Positions 7,543 to 15,820 of a stretch of 64,000 nt of DNA are shown here, piece after piece. Origin of the DNA: Microbacterium dauci (GTDB lineage Bacteria; Actinomycetota; Actinomycetes; Actinomycetales; Microbacteriaceae); contig NZ_JASJND010000004.1 of assembly GCF_030065535.1 (NCBI RefSeq), positions 124,001 to 188,000 of the forward strand. The letters are read 5' to 3'. The position numbers were made by a program, and so were the translations under genes. A model generated the notes under the pieces. It was given only the letters and a program-made list of their open reading frames with translations, was not told where the DNA came from and ran no database searches. Position 1 is the stretch's first letter. Every line of letters begins with the position of its first letter.

Positions 7543-8781
7543 ATGCGCATCCTCATCATCGGGGCGGGCGGTGTCGGCAGCGCCGCCGCTCGCATCCTCC
7601 GCCGCCGCGACTTCTTCGACGCCGTCGTCATCGCCGATTACGACCCGGCACGGCCGCAGGCGCTCGTGGACGAGCTGCGCGACGAGCGCTTCAGCGCCGC
7701 GCAGGTCGACGCGTCCGACGCCGGGTCGGTCGCCGCCCTCATCCGCGAGCACGGGGCGACGCACGTGCTGAACGCAGTCGATCCCCGCTTCGTCATGCCG
7801 ATCTTCGACGGCGCGTTCGCCGCCGGCGCGACCTACCTCGACATGGCGATGAGCCTGTCGCAGCGGCATCCGGAACACCCGTACTCGGAGGTCGGGGTGA
7901 AGCTCGGTGACGAGCAGTTCGCCAAGGAGGAGGAGTGGACGGATGCCGGTCGTCTGGCGCTCGTCGGCATCGGGGTGGAGCCGGGGCTCTCGGACGTCTT
8001 CGCGCGGTACGCGGAGGACGAGCTGTTCAGCGAGATCGACGAGCTCGGCGTCCGCGACGGCGCGAACCTCGTGGTCGAGGGGTCCGACTTCGCGCCGTCG
8101 TTCTCGATCTGGACGACGATCGAGGAGTGCCTGAACCCGCCCGTGATCTACGAGGAGGGGAAGGGCTGGTACGTGACCGAGCCCTTCAGCGAGCCCGAGG
8201 TCTTCGACTTCCCCGAGGGCATCGGTCCGGTGGAGTGCGTCAATGTCGAGCACGAGGAGGTGCTCCTCATGCCGCGGTGGACGAAGGCGAAGCGGGTCAC
8301 CTTCAAGTACGGCCTCGGCGACGAGTTCATCGAGGTGCTGAAGGTGCTGCACAAGCTCGGCCTCGACAGCACCGCGAAGCTGAACGTGAAGGGCGTCGAG
8401 GTCGCACCGCGCGATGTCGTCGCGGCTGCGCTCCCGGATCCCGCGACGCTCGGCGACAAGATGAGCGGCAAGACCTGTGCCGGCGTGTGGGTGACCGGCA
8501 CCGGCAAGGACGGGCAGCCTCGGTCGACATACCTGTACCACGTTGCTGACAACGAGCAGACGATGCGCGAGGACAACTCCCAGGCTGTCGTCTGGCAGAC
8601 GGCGATCAACCCCGTCATCGCGCTCGAGCTACTCGCGACCGGGGCGTGGTCGGGCACCGGCGTGCTCGGCCCCGAGGCCTTCGACGCGAAGCCGTTCCTC
8701 GAGCTCCTCGCCGCGCCCCAGCCCGCCGGCTACGGCTCCCCCTGGGGCATGCGCGAGCAGCCGCTGCCGCAACAGGGCTGA
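7543..8781 (+). CDS. Saccharopine dehydrogenase-like NAD(P)-dependent oxidoreductase
   Basis: 412 residues. The N-terminus MRILIIGAGGVGSAAARIL is a textbook Rossmann dinucleotide-binding motif; the rest fits the saccharopine dehydrogenase NAD-binding and C-terminal domains (LNAVDPRFVMPIFDGAFAAGATYLDMA, GIGVEPGLSDVFARY). Family members act at carbon-nitrogen bonds of lysine-type adducts, or in carboxynorspermidine metabolism. It follows the permease by 21 bp and is probably co-transcribed. No lysine-pathway partner is present nearby, so the exact reaction stays open. Confidence 0.85.
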   Translation: MRILIIGAGGVGSAAARILRRRDFFDAVVIADYDPARPQALVDELRDERFSAAQVDASDAGSVAALIREHGATHVLNAVDPRFVMPIFDGAFAAGATYLDMAMSLSQRHPEHPYSEVGVKLGDEQFAKEEEWTDAGRLALVGIGVEPGLSDVFARYAEDELFSEIDELGVRDGANLVVEGSDFAPSFSIWTTIEECLNPPVIYEEGKGWYVTEPFSEPEVFDFPEGIGPVECVNVEHEEVLLMPRWTKAKRVTFKYGLGDEFIEVLKVLHKLGLDSTAKLNVKGVEVAPRDVVAAALPDPATLGDKMSGKTCAGVWVTGTGKDGQPRSTYLYHVADNEQTMREDNSQAVVWQTAINPVIALELLATGAWSGTGVLGPEAFDAKPFLELLAAPQPAGYGSPWGMREQPLPQQG

Positions 8782-8786
8782 CGAGA

Positions 8787-8817
8787 GAGTGGATGCCGCA
8801 GGCTGCGGCATCCACTC
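8787..8817. terminator. Bidirectional hairpin between convergent genes
   Basis: A perfect 14-bp stem (8787-8800 with 8804-8817) with a GGC triloop lies between two convergent stops at 8781 and 8823. The stem centre is GGATGCCGCA/TGCGGCATCC. It fits a shared terminator without a T-run. Confidence 0.7.
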
Positions 8818-8822
8818 ATCTG

Positions 8823-9986
8823 TCAGTGCTTCCCGACGATCTGGCGCGACACGAGGTCGCGCATGATCTCGTTCGTGCCGCCGTAGATGCGGTGCACGCG
8901 GGCGTCGAGGAACGCGCGCGCGATCGGGTACTCGGTGATGTACCCGTAGCCGCCGTGCAGCTGGACGCAGGTGTCGAGCACCTCGCCCTCGCGCTCCGTG
9001 GTCCAGAACTTGACCTTCGCCGCCTCTTCGGCGGTGAGCTCTCCGTCGTTGTAGAGCGCGATCGCGCGGTCGACGTAGGCCCACATGACGTCGACGGTCG
9101 TGACCAGGTCGGCGAGCGCGAAGCGCGTGTGCTGGAAGTCGGCGATCCGCTGCCCGAAGGCCTCGCGGTCCTTCGTGTACGCGATCGTCCACTCGACTCC
9201 GGCCTGCGCGGCGGCAGCAGCCGCGACGCCGATCGAGAGCCGCTCGAGCGGCAGATTCAGCATGAGCTGCACGAAGCCATGGCCCTCCTCGCCACCGAGC
9301 AGGTTCGCGTCGGGCACGAAGACGTCCGTGAAGCTGAGCTCCGCGGTGTCGTGCCCCTGAAAGCCCATCTTGTGGAGCTTCTTGCCCTGGTCGAACCCGG
9401 CCATCCCCTTCTCGAGCAGCAGCAGCGAGAACGCGTCGGGGCGGTTGCCCTCCCCTGTCTTCACGAAGGTGATGACAACGTCGGCGACGGCACCTGACGA
9501 GATGAACGTCTTCGCGCCGTTGACGATGTAGCCGCCGTCGACCTTCTTGGCCGTGGTCGAGATGCCGCGGAGGTCGGAGCCCGCACCGGGCTCGGTCATC
9601 GCGATCGCACCGATGACCTCGCCGGTCGCCATGCGCGGCAGCCAGTTCGCCTTCTGCTCGTCGGTGCCCATGTGCACGAAGTAGGGCACGGCGAGGTCGT
9701 CCTGGATGCCGAACGCGCCGGCGAGCGATCCCGCGCCGGCGCGGATGATCTCCTCGTGCACGACCGTGCGAAACCGGTAGTCCTGCAGCATGCCGGCGCC
9801 GCCGAACTCCTCGGGCACGGTCAGCCCGATGACGCCCGCCTCACCTGCGGCGAGCATCGTGTCGCGGTCGATCTCGCCCGCGGCATCCCATCGCTCGCGC
9901 TGCTCGTTCGTGACGTAGCGCTTGATGAAGTCGGTGACGACGCCCCGGAACGCCTCGTGGTCCTCGTCGTATATGGCGCGGTCCAT
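8823..9986 (-). CDS. Acyl-CoA dehydrogenase, LCAD/isovaleryl type
   Basis: 387 residues with the standard N-terminal helical, middle beta and C-terminal helical domains. AMTEPGAGSDLRGI (about 151-164) is the first family signature, and QRIADFQHTRFALAD marks the FAD-interface helix. The usual catalytic Glu of the IYEGTNE motif is replaced: here the sequence is IYGGTNEIMRD. LPLERLSIG (around 254) supplies a Glu where isovaleryl-CoA and long-chain enzymes have their base. This points to a branched- or long-chain acyl-CoA substrate (inference). AAAGGGG lies just before the ATG at 9986. No other beta-oxidation gene is adjacent. Confidence 0.92.
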   Translation of the reverse strand: MDRAIYDEDHEAFRGVVTDFIKRYVTNEQRERWDAAGEIDRDTMLAAGEAGVIGLTVPEEFGGAGMLQDYRFRTVVHEEIIRAGAGSLAGAFGIQDDLAVPYFVHMGTDEQKANWLPRMATGEVIGAIAMTEPGAGSDLRGISTTAKKVDGGYIVNGAKTFISSGAVADVVITFVKTGEGNRPDAFSLLLLEKGMAGFDQGKKLHKMGFQGHDTAELSFTDVFVPDANLLGGEEGHGFVQLMLNLPLERLSIGVAAAAAAQAGVEWTIAYTKDREAFGQRIADFQHTRFALADLVTTVDVMWAYVDRAIALYNDGELTAEEAAKVKFWTTEREGEVLDTCVQLHGGYGYITEYPIARAFLDARVHRIYGGTNEIMRDLVSRQIVGKH

Positions 9987-10103
9987 CGCGCACCCCTTTC
10001 ATGTTCACGCGACGCTGCGCTCGTGGCCGCGTCGCCACCGCCCATGCTACGCCGCAGGTGGGATCGGATGCCACGACCGATGCGACTGAGTGCCGGGCTG
10101 GCT

Positions 10104-11066
10104 TCACCCGTAGTCGGGCGCGGCGGGCAGGCCGAAGAACTCCTCGAGCGTCGTGTACCCGCCTTCGGCGTATGCGGCCGCGAGGTCGTGACCAACGAAC
10201 CGCAGGTGCCAGGGCTCCGGCGAGTAGCCGGTCGTGTCGGTGTGCCCGTCTTCGTACCGGACGATGAAGCCGTATCGCCAGGCGTTCGCGGCGATCCAGT
10301 CCGACTGTGGCGTGCCGCCGAAGCCGTCGTGGTCGCCGCAGCCGGAGCCGTCGCAGGCGACGACGTCGACGGCGAGCCCGGTCTGGTGCTCGCTGTGGCC
10401 GGGCCGGGCGCTGCGCAGGTCGGCACCCTCCTGACCGCGGTTCGCGACGTGCCGCGCATAGGTGTCGACCTGGAAGTCGTAGGGCCGGAACCCGCTGCTC
10501 ACCGCGATCGTCCCGGCACCGGCATCCGAGACGGCGGCCGACAGTTCGTCGAGCGCGGATGCGGTCTGGTCGAGCAGCCAGCCGCCGGCGATGATCCGCG
10601 TGGACTGCGGTCGCGCCTGCGGCACCGGCCAGTACTCGAGGGGATCGAGGGGCGTGCGCTTGTTGACCACGACCCACAGGCGGCTCGCATCGTGCAGGTC
10701 GATGCAGGGCGCGGCATCCGCCGCCACCGCAGCACGGAATGGTTCGCCACCCCCGAACGCCGCGACGATGTCGGCGTCGGAACCGCTCTCGAGCGCGGCG
10801 ATGACCTCGGGGGTGTCGCAGGCTGCGGGCGCTGCGGGCTCGCTCGCCGCCGGCGTCGGGCTGCCGCCGGCAGCTTCGGGCGTCGCGCTCGCGCTGGACG
10901 CGGAGCGTTCTTCGGACCGCTCGGATGCCGCGGGCCCCGACAGCGCGCGCGGGACGAAGATCACGATCGTGGCGATCATCGCCGAGGTGAGCACGAGGAT
11001 CACGAGCGCCCGACGCCGGCGGCGCGCGCGCAGGATTGCACGACGGCTCGGCGGTGTCTTCGGCAT
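10104..11066 (-). CDS. Membrane-anchored D-alanyl-D-alanine carboxypeptidase, M15B (VanY/DacB-like)
   Basis: 320 residues. A basic N-terminus and one membrane helix (about 20-42) are followed by an Ala/Ser/Pro-rich linker, a small Cys-containing region and the M15B peptidase. Zinc-site motifs are SEHQTGLAVDVV (S-x-H-x6-D type) and EPWHLRFVG. Such enzymes trim the terminal D-Ala of peptidoglycan stem peptides outside the membrane. ATG 11066 precedes the basic patch and has AGGATGG upstream; a longer reading frame continues to 11252 but would cross the regulatory palindrome at 11099-11128. Divergent from the radical SAM gene. Confidence 0.9.
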   Translation of the reverse strand: MPKTPPSRRAILRARRRRRALVILVLTSAMIATIVIFVPRALSGPAASERSEERSASSASATPEAAGGSPTPAASEPAAPAACDTPEVIAALESGSDADIVAAFGGGEPFRAAVAADAAPCIDLHDASRLWVVVNKRTPLDPLEYWPVPQARPQSTRIIAGGWLLDQTASALDELSAAVSDAGAGTIAVSSGFRPYDFQVDTYARHVANRGQEGADLRSARPGHSEHQTGLAVDVVACDGSGCGDHDGFGGTPQSDWIAANAWRYGFIVRYEDGHTDTTGYSPEPWHLRFVGHDLAAAYAEGGYTTLEEFFGLPAAPDYG

Positions 11067-11098
11067 AGTTCCATCCTGCGGGCGGGGCGGGTCGGTGC

Positions 11099-11128
11099 CC
11101 GACATGCGAACATATGCTCGCATGTCGG
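11099..11128. promoter_or_regulatory. 30-bp palindrome with a LexA (SOS) box core
   Basis: The whole stretch 11099-11128 is an inverted repeat with a single mismatched pair. Its core CGAACATATGCTCG (11107-11120 region) matches the actinobacterial SOS box CGAAC-N4-GTTCG with one change. A TTGACA (-35 like, 11129-11134) follows immediately. It lies between the carboxypeptidase (-) and the radical SAM gene (+), 36 bp before the latter. Confidence 0.65.
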
Positions 11129-11163
11129 TTGACACGGATTCGCTCATCTGTTCGAATGACGCA

Positions 11164-12225
11164 ATGAGATGGAACGGGCAGTCGATCGCGGCGGCTGACG
11201 CCGACGCGCTCCCCGGCCTCGAGTCGCTCGGCGGGCTGGTGCGGTCGGTCACGACGCCGGAGTTCGCCGGGATGACCTTCCACGAGGTCGCCGCGAAGTC
11301 TGCGCTGAACCACGTGCCGAGCTCGTCGGCGATGCCGTTCTCGTGGACCGTGAACCCCTACCGGGGCTGCTCGCATGCTTGCGTGTACTGCTTTGCCCGC
11401 AACACGCACACGTACCTCGACCTCGACGCGGGCCGGGACTTCGATTCGCAGATCGTCGTCAAGGTGAACGTCGCCGAGGTGCTCTCGCGAGAGCTGGCGA
11501 AGTCCTCGTGGGGTCGCGAACCGGTCGCACTCGGCACGAACACCGACCCGTACCAGCGCTCCGAGGGCAGGTACCGGCTCATGCCCGGGATCATCGACGC
11601 GCTCGCCTCGCACGGGACACCGTTCTCCGTCCTCACGAAGGGGACGCTGCTCCGGCGCGACCTGCCCTTGCTGGCGGATGCCGCGACCGCGGTGCCCGTG
11701 CACCTGGCGTTCTCTATCGCCGTGCTCGACGAACCGTTGCGACAGCTGCTCGAACCGGGTGCGCCGACGTTCCAGGCGAGACTCGACACCGTGCGCGCGG
11801 CGACCGACGCCGGGTTCCGGGTGACCGGCTTCCTCATGCCGATCGTGCCGCACTTGACCGACTCGCAGGCGGTGCTCGATGACGCGATCGGTCGCATCGC
11901 GGCATCCGGCGCGGTGCGCGTCGTGTTCGGTGCACTGCACCTGCGACCGGGGGCGAAGGAGTGGTTCTTCGGGTGGCTCGAGCGCGAGCGGCCCGACCTG
12001 CTCCCCCGCTATCGCGGGCTCTACCCGGGCGTCTCGTCGTACGCGCCCATCGGATACCGCAAGCTGCTCAGCGCGCGGGTGCGGCCACTGCTGCGGAAGC
12101 ACCGGGTGGCCGGTCGCGCCGAAGAGGAAGGGCCGACTCGGGGGTCGAGCCTGGGACCGGTGCAGACGACGGGGTCGGTGATGAAGGCGGCGACGCGCGA
12201 GCAGGCCGCGGCGATGCTGTTCTGA
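11164..12225 (+). CDS. Radical SAM protein of the Rv2578c / SplB-like family
   Basis: 353 residues. YRGCSHACVYCFAR (about 65-78) has the CxxxCxxC [4Fe-4S] motif and is the signature of the spore-photoproduct-lyase-like Rv2578c group. NTDPYQ and SVLTKGT follow in the SAM barrel. The biochemical reaction of this family is not established to my knowledge; a DNA-repair link is suggested by the SplB resemblance and by the LexA-like palindrome in front. I recall the mycobacterial orthologue being listed among LexA-regulated genes, which should be checked. ATG 11164 was chosen because upstream frame would read through the operator; an upstream in-frame extension to 10591 is antisense to the carboxypeptidase. 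Confidence 0.85.
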   Translation: MRWNGQSIAAADADALPGLESLGGLVRSVTTPEFAGMTFHEVAAKSALNHVPSSSAMPFSWTVNPYRGCSHACVYCFARNTHTYLDLDAGRDFDSQIVVKVNVAEVLSRELAKSSWGREPVALGTNTDPYQRSEGRYRLMPGIIDALASHGTPFSVLTKGTLLRRDLPLLADAATAVPVHLAFSIAVLDEPLRQLLEPGAPTFQARLDTVRAATDAGFRVTGFLMPIVPHLTDSQAVLDDAIGRIAASGAVRVVFGALHLRPGAKEWFFGWLERERPDLLPRYRGLYPGVSSYAPIGYRKLLSARVRPLLRKHRVAGRAEEEGPTRGSSLGPVQTTGSVMKAATREQAAAMLF

Positions 12226-12228
12226 CGC

Positions 12229-12840
12229 TCAGGCGGTGACGTTGGCCACGGCGGCAGCCGCAATCGGCACCAGCTGGTCGGCGCGAAGCGGTGCCGCGAA
12301 GGCGAGCCAGGTATCGCCGACGAACGCGTAGACCGTCGTCTCCTGCGCCGTACCCATCTGCTCCGATGCCGAGAAGGCGATGTCGGCACCCTCGAGCAGG
12401 ATCGGTTCGTACGCGTCCGAGGCGCCGAATGCCGTGACGAGGTCGGCACGGACCGCCTGCTCGATCCGCATCGCGTACCCGGCGACGACGTCGTCGGAGG
12501 TCGTCTCAGGATGCCACGCGCATGCCAGCGTCTCGGCGGCTTCGGCCGCTGCGGCTCGCGCCGTCGGTCCCGGCAGTTCGTCCGCCGGGCTGCCCGGTGC
12601 GCCGTCATCCACCCACGACTCGTCGAGGATGCCGCCGATCGTGTCGACCGTCAGCATGCCGTCGCAGGTCGAGGGAAGCGCGATCGTCGGTGCCTCCGGG
12701 AGCGCCGCCGTGCTCGGCGACGTGCTGGGAGCGCCGGCCGTCGGCGCGGCATCCGGAGTCGACGCGGCGCACCCCGCGAGGGCGAGCAGTGCGGCCGCAC
12801 CCAGGGCGAGGGCGGTGAAACGTCCAGTCGCGCGAACCAT
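12229..12840 (-). CDS. Secreted lipoprotein of unknown function
   Basis: 203 residues. Signal peptide with lipobox LALAGC (Cys about 24), then a Pro/Ala/Thr-rich spacer to about residue 55 and a mature domain with two Cys (STCDGM, LACAWHPE) that could form a disulfide. No recognised family. It resembles short actinobacterial cell-wall lipoproteins. The stop is only 3 bp from that of the convergent radical SAM gene. Confidence 0.75.
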   Translation of the reverse strand: MVRATGRFTALALGAAALLALAGCAASTPDAAPTAGAPSTSPSTAALPEAPTIALPSTCDGMLTVDTIGGILDESWVDDGAPGSPADELPGPTARAAAAEAAETLACAWHPETTSDDVVAGYAMRIEQAVRADLVTAFGASDAYEPILLEGADIAFSASEQMGTAQETTVYAFVGDTWLAFAAPLRADQLVPIAAAAVANVTA

Positions 12841-12846
12841 GCGTCG

Positions 12847-12852
12847 AGCGTA
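12847..12852 (-). promoter_or_regulatory. -10 box of a leaderless gene (TACGCT, 6 nt before ATG 12840)
   Basis: On the minus strand TACGCT is followed by six bases and the ATG of the lipoprotein gene; no ribosome-binding site is visible. Confidence 0.6.
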
Positions 12853-12867
12853 CGCGCTGCGGTCCGC

Positions 12868-13293
12868 TCAGTCGTCGGCGATGAGCCGCTTGCCGGCGAG
12901 CGCCGATGTCTCCCACGCGTAGTCGAGCGTGTCGTAGAACGCGCGGGCGCCGGTGTTGCTCTCGCGGACCATGAGCATGACCTTCGGGCAACCGAGCGCG
13001 ATGAGACGGTGCTCCGCCGCTTCGACGAGCGCGCGGCCGATGCCCTCGCCGCGCCGATCCGGAGCGGATGCCAGGTAGTACAGCCAGCCGCGATGCCCGT
13101 CATAACCGGCCATCACGGTGCCGACCAGCTCGGCGCCGTCCACCGCGACCAGCAGCAGGTCGGGCCACGTCGCGCGGGCGCGCTCGAGGTCGCGCAGCGG
13201 GTCGTTCCACGGACGGGTCAACCCGCACGTCTCCCAGAGCGCGACGACGGATGCCACATCGGCGTCGACTAGCGGGCGGAGGGAGACGGGCAT
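12868..13293 (-). CDS. GNAT N-acetyltransferase, YpeA-like
   Basis: 141 residues. The acetyl-CoA-binding motif is seen as YYLASAPDRRGEGIGRALVE (about 71-90), with R-x-x-G-x-G/A intact. VGTVMAGYDGHRGW and LGCPKVMLMVRESN are close to the enterobacterial YpeA protein. GNAT enzymes move an acetyl group to an amine; the substrate of YpeA-type proteins is unknown to me. The gene stands alone and appears leaderless. The stop lies 27 bp before the start of the lipoprotein gene, on the same strand, so read-through is possible. Confidence 0.85.
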   Translation of the reverse strand: MPVSLRPLVDADVASVVALWETCGLTRPWNDPLRDLERARATWPDLLLVAVDGAELVGTVMAGYDGHRGWLYYLASAPDRRGEGIGRALVEAAEHRLIALGCPKVMLMVRESNTGARAFYDTLDYAWETSALAGKRLIADD

Positions 13294-13299
13294 GCGCTC

Positions 13300-13305
13300 A
13301 GGCTA
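13300..13305 (-). promoter_or_regulatory. -10 box of a leaderless gene (TAGCCT, 6 nt before ATG 13293)
   Basis: TAGCCT on the minus strand, a six-base gap and then ATG; same layout as the other leaderless genes of the window. Confidence 0.55.
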
Positions 13306-13368
13306 GCCGGGCTCCCGGGCGCGGCATCCGCTCGCCGCATCATCCCGAGTGGCCCCCTTCGTGCCGAA

Positions 13369-13401
13369 AGCGCCCCTCCCGCAGGGTGCAGAAGGGGCGC
13401 T
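13369..13401 (-). terminator. Terminator-like hairpin after the helicase gene
   Basis: AGCGCCCCT (13369-13377) pairs with AGGGGCGCT (13393-13401) around a 15-nt loop, 40-70 bp past the helicase stop. A TTTC follows on the minus strand but no long T-run. Confidence 0.5.
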
Positions 13402-13441
13402 CTCGACAACACCGGGCGCACTCGGCGCACGGCGGCGGGGA

Positions 13442-15586
13442 TCAGCGGTCGACGTTCGACGCCTGACGGCCGGCGATCTCCTCGATGACGTCGTCGCCGA
13501 TGCGCGCCTCTTCGAAGGGCGCGTCGATCTCGGCGCGGTCGAGCATCTCGGTCATCTTGCGGCGGCGCTGACGGGTGATGAGCGTCACCACCGTGCCCGA
13601 GCGACCGGCGCGGCCAGTGCGACCGGCGCGGTGCGTGTACGTCTTGTACTCGTCGGGCGCGTCTGCCTGGACGACCAGGTCGATGTCGTCGACGTGGATG
13701 CCGCGGGCCGCGACGTCGGTCGCGACGAGCACCCGCACCTTGCCGTCAGTCAGGCGCTGCAGGTTGCGCGTGCGCTTGGCCTGGTTGAGGTCACCGTGGA
13801 GGGCGACAGCCGCGATACCGGCATCCTCGAACTGCTCGGCGAGCATCTCGGTGTACGCGCGCGTCCGGGCGAAGACGAGCGTCTTGCCGTCGCGGTCGAC
13901 AAGGGATGCCAGGATCTCGGCCTTGTCGCGGTGGTCGATCACGAGCACGCGGTGGTCGATGGTGCTCGACTCCTGCGTCTCGCTGGCGACCTCGTAGACG
14001 GCCGGGTCGACGAGGAACTCGTCGACGAGCGCGGCGACCTCGCGGTCGAGCGTGGCCGAGAAGAGCAGCTTCTGCGCACCGTCCTGCACGAGGCGGAGCA
14101 GGCGCTGCATCGGCTCGAGGAAGCCGAGCTCACTCATGTGGTCGGCCTCGTCGAGGACGACGATCTGGATCTCGGACAGGTCGAGCTTGCCCTGCGCCTG
14201 CAGGTCTTCGATGCGGCCCGGGGTGCCGACGATGATGTCGACGCCCTTCTTGAGCGCGCCGACCTGGCGGGCCTGCGGCACACCGCCGTAGATCTGCGTG
14301 GTGAAGAGGCCGACGCTGCGCGCGAGGGTCTGCACCGTGCGGTCGATCTGCAGCGCCAGCTCGCGGGTCGGCGCGAGGATCAGCGCCTTCGGCGAACGGC
14401 CGAACTCACGACGCTTGCCGGCCTGCGCGCGCAGGATCGACTCGACGAGCGGTGCGCCGAAGGCGATCGTCTTGCCGGAGCCGGTGCGGCCACGGGCGAG
14501 GACGTCGCGTCCTTCGAGGATCGGGCCGACGGTCGCGGCCTGGATCGGGAACGGCGACGCGGCGCCCATGTCCGCGAGGGTGCGGACGAGGTTCTGGCCG
14601 AGCCCGAGGTCGGCGAACGATGCCTGCTCGACGGTCGCGGCGTCGACGGCCTCGGCCTGCAGACGCTCGTGGACCACGTCGACGCGCTGCTCCTGCGCGT
14701 TCGTCTCGGCGTTCCAGTTCGAGCGGCTCGGGCCGTCGTTCCGGCGCGGCCGGTCGTCGCGGCGGGGACGGTCGAAGCCGCCACGGTCGTCGCGGCGGGG
14801 ACGGTCGTCGAAGTCGCGACGCGGGCGGTCATAACTCCGCACATCCTGGCCGGAACGGCCCGAATCGGCGCCGCGCAAGGTCCGACGGTCCGAATCTGAG
14901 GAGTTGCGAACCGGACGGCGGTCGTCGCGGTCGAAGCGGGGGCGGTCGTCACGGTCGAAGCGGGGGCGGTCGTCGCGCTGCGGGCGGTCGAAGCCGCCGC
15001 GGTCATCGCGACGCGGACGGTCGCCGAAGGTGCGGTCGCCGCGACCATTCGGACGGAAATCCGAGCGCTCACGACCGGAATCGGCGCCCTGACGGCGGTC
15101 ACGGTCGAAATCTCCGGAGTTGTTGCGGCGCGAGCGGTCGTCGAAGCTCCGCGCAGGACGGTCATCACGGCGCGGGCGATCGTCGAAGGAGCGGGCCGGG
15201 CGGTCGCCGAAGTCGCGACGCGGACGGCTGTCGCGGTCGCCGAACGAGCGCTGCGGGCGGTCGTCACCGTACGAACGGCGCGGCCGGTCGTCGCCGGCGT
15301 CGCGGCGGGGGCGCTCGTCGCGGTCGAAGCGGCGGTCGCCGCGGGCCTGCGAGCGGATGCCACGGGCTTCATCACGGCCGGCGCGGTCCGACGCGGTCCA
15401 GCGACCCTTCTGCGGGGCGCCTTCTTCGGGCGCGCGGTAGCCGCGGTGGTTCGGGCTCTTGCTGCCGGCGGTGCCGGCGGACGACTGGCCGGGGCGGCGC
15501 TTGGCGTCCTGGTACGACGTCTTCTTGCCGTAGCGCGGCTCGAAGTTCTGGGCGCGGCCGCCGGCCGGCTTCTTGTTCTTGGGCAT
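13442..15586 (-). CDS. DEAD-box RNA helicase with a long Arg/Asp/Gly-rich disordered N-terminus
   Basis: 714 residues. Residues 1-320 are low-complexity, with many DDRPRR, FDDRPRR and RGGFDRP units, and one internal duplication (RGADSGR ... DDRGGFDRP occurs twice). The helicase core starts near 322: Q-motif SPFPIQAAT, Walker A ARGRTGSGKT (364-373), motif II VLDEADHM, motif III FSATL, motif V VATDVAARGIHV, motif VI YTHRAGRTGR. Such helicases unwind RNA in ribosome assembly, cold adaptation and mRNA decay. Bacterial RG-rich tails usually follow the core, so an N-terminal one is uncommon. ATG 15586 (MPKNKKPAGG) has AAGGAC upstream. Confidence 0.93.
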   Translation of the reverse strand: MPKNKKPAGGRAQNFEPRYGKKTSYQDAKRRPGQSSAGTAGSKSPNHRGYRAPEEGAPQKGRWTASDRAGRDEARGIRSQARGDRRFDRDERPRRDAGDDRPRRSYGDDRPQRSFGDRDSRPRRDFGDRPARSFDDRPRRDDRPARSFDDRSRRNNSGDFDRDRRQGADSGRERSDFRPNGRGDRTFGDRPRRDDRGGFDRPQRDDRPRFDRDDRPRFDRDDRRPVRNSSDSDRRTLRGADSGRSGQDVRSYDRPRRDFDDRPRRDDRGGFDRPRRDDRPRRNDGPSRSNWNAETNAQEQRVDVVHERLQAEAVDAATVEQASFADLGLGQNLVRTLADMGAASPFPIQAATVGPILEGRDVLARGRTGSGKTIAFGAPLVESILRAQAGKRREFGRSPKALILAPTRELALQIDRTVQTLARSVGLFTTQIYGGVPQARQVGALKKGVDIIVGTPGRIEDLQAQGKLDLSEIQIVVLDEADHMSELGFLEPMQRLLRLVQDGAQKLLFSATLDREVAALVDEFLVDPAVYEVASETQESSTIDHRVLVIDHRDKAEILASLVDRDGKTLVFARTRAYTEMLAEQFEDAGIAAVALHGDLNQAKRTRNLQRLTDGKVRVLVATDVAARGIHVDDIDLVVQADAPDEYKTYTHRAGRTGRAGRSGTVVTLITRQRRRKMTEMLDRAEIDAPFEEARIGDDVIEEIAGRQASNVDR

Positions 15587-15808
15587 GCGTGTGTCCTTTT
15601 GAGTTCTCGCACGAGAACAGCGCTGCGCGCACGCGCAGACATACCCGGACTTCCGTCGGCCGGGGGCCATTCCAGTTACTGGTTCTGAAACCGCGGATCG
15701 GGTTTCGAGATCGGCCCCGAGGACTCACAGGTGCTTGCGCTCACGCGCAGTGTCCTCCGCCGACACGATCAGTGTACCGGCCACACCTGGGAGCACGCCT
15801 GGCGCGGA

Positions 15809-15814
15809 TACGCT
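15809..15814 (+). promoter_or_regulatory. -10 box of a leaderless gene (TACGCT, 6 nt before ATG 15821)
   Basis: TACGCT, then GGCCTA, then ATG. No Shine-Dalgarno sequence. Confidence 0.6.
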
Positions 15815-15820
15815 GGCCTA

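Noticed and set aside
5944..8541. An 865-codon open frame on the minus strand opposite the permease and oxidoreductase
   Set aside because: Low-complexity Arg/Asp/His-rich translation with no family features; the plus strand has two well-supported genes.
10591..11163. Longer N-terminus for the radical SAM gene
   Set aside because: The open frame upstream is antisense to the carboxypeptidase and would cross the LexA-like palindrome; homology-like sequence begins only after 11164.
14740..15340. CRISPR-like array of short repeats
   Set aside because: The repeats are in frame and encode the DDRPRR units of the helicase N-terminus; units are irregular and there are no spacer-like unique segments of constant length.
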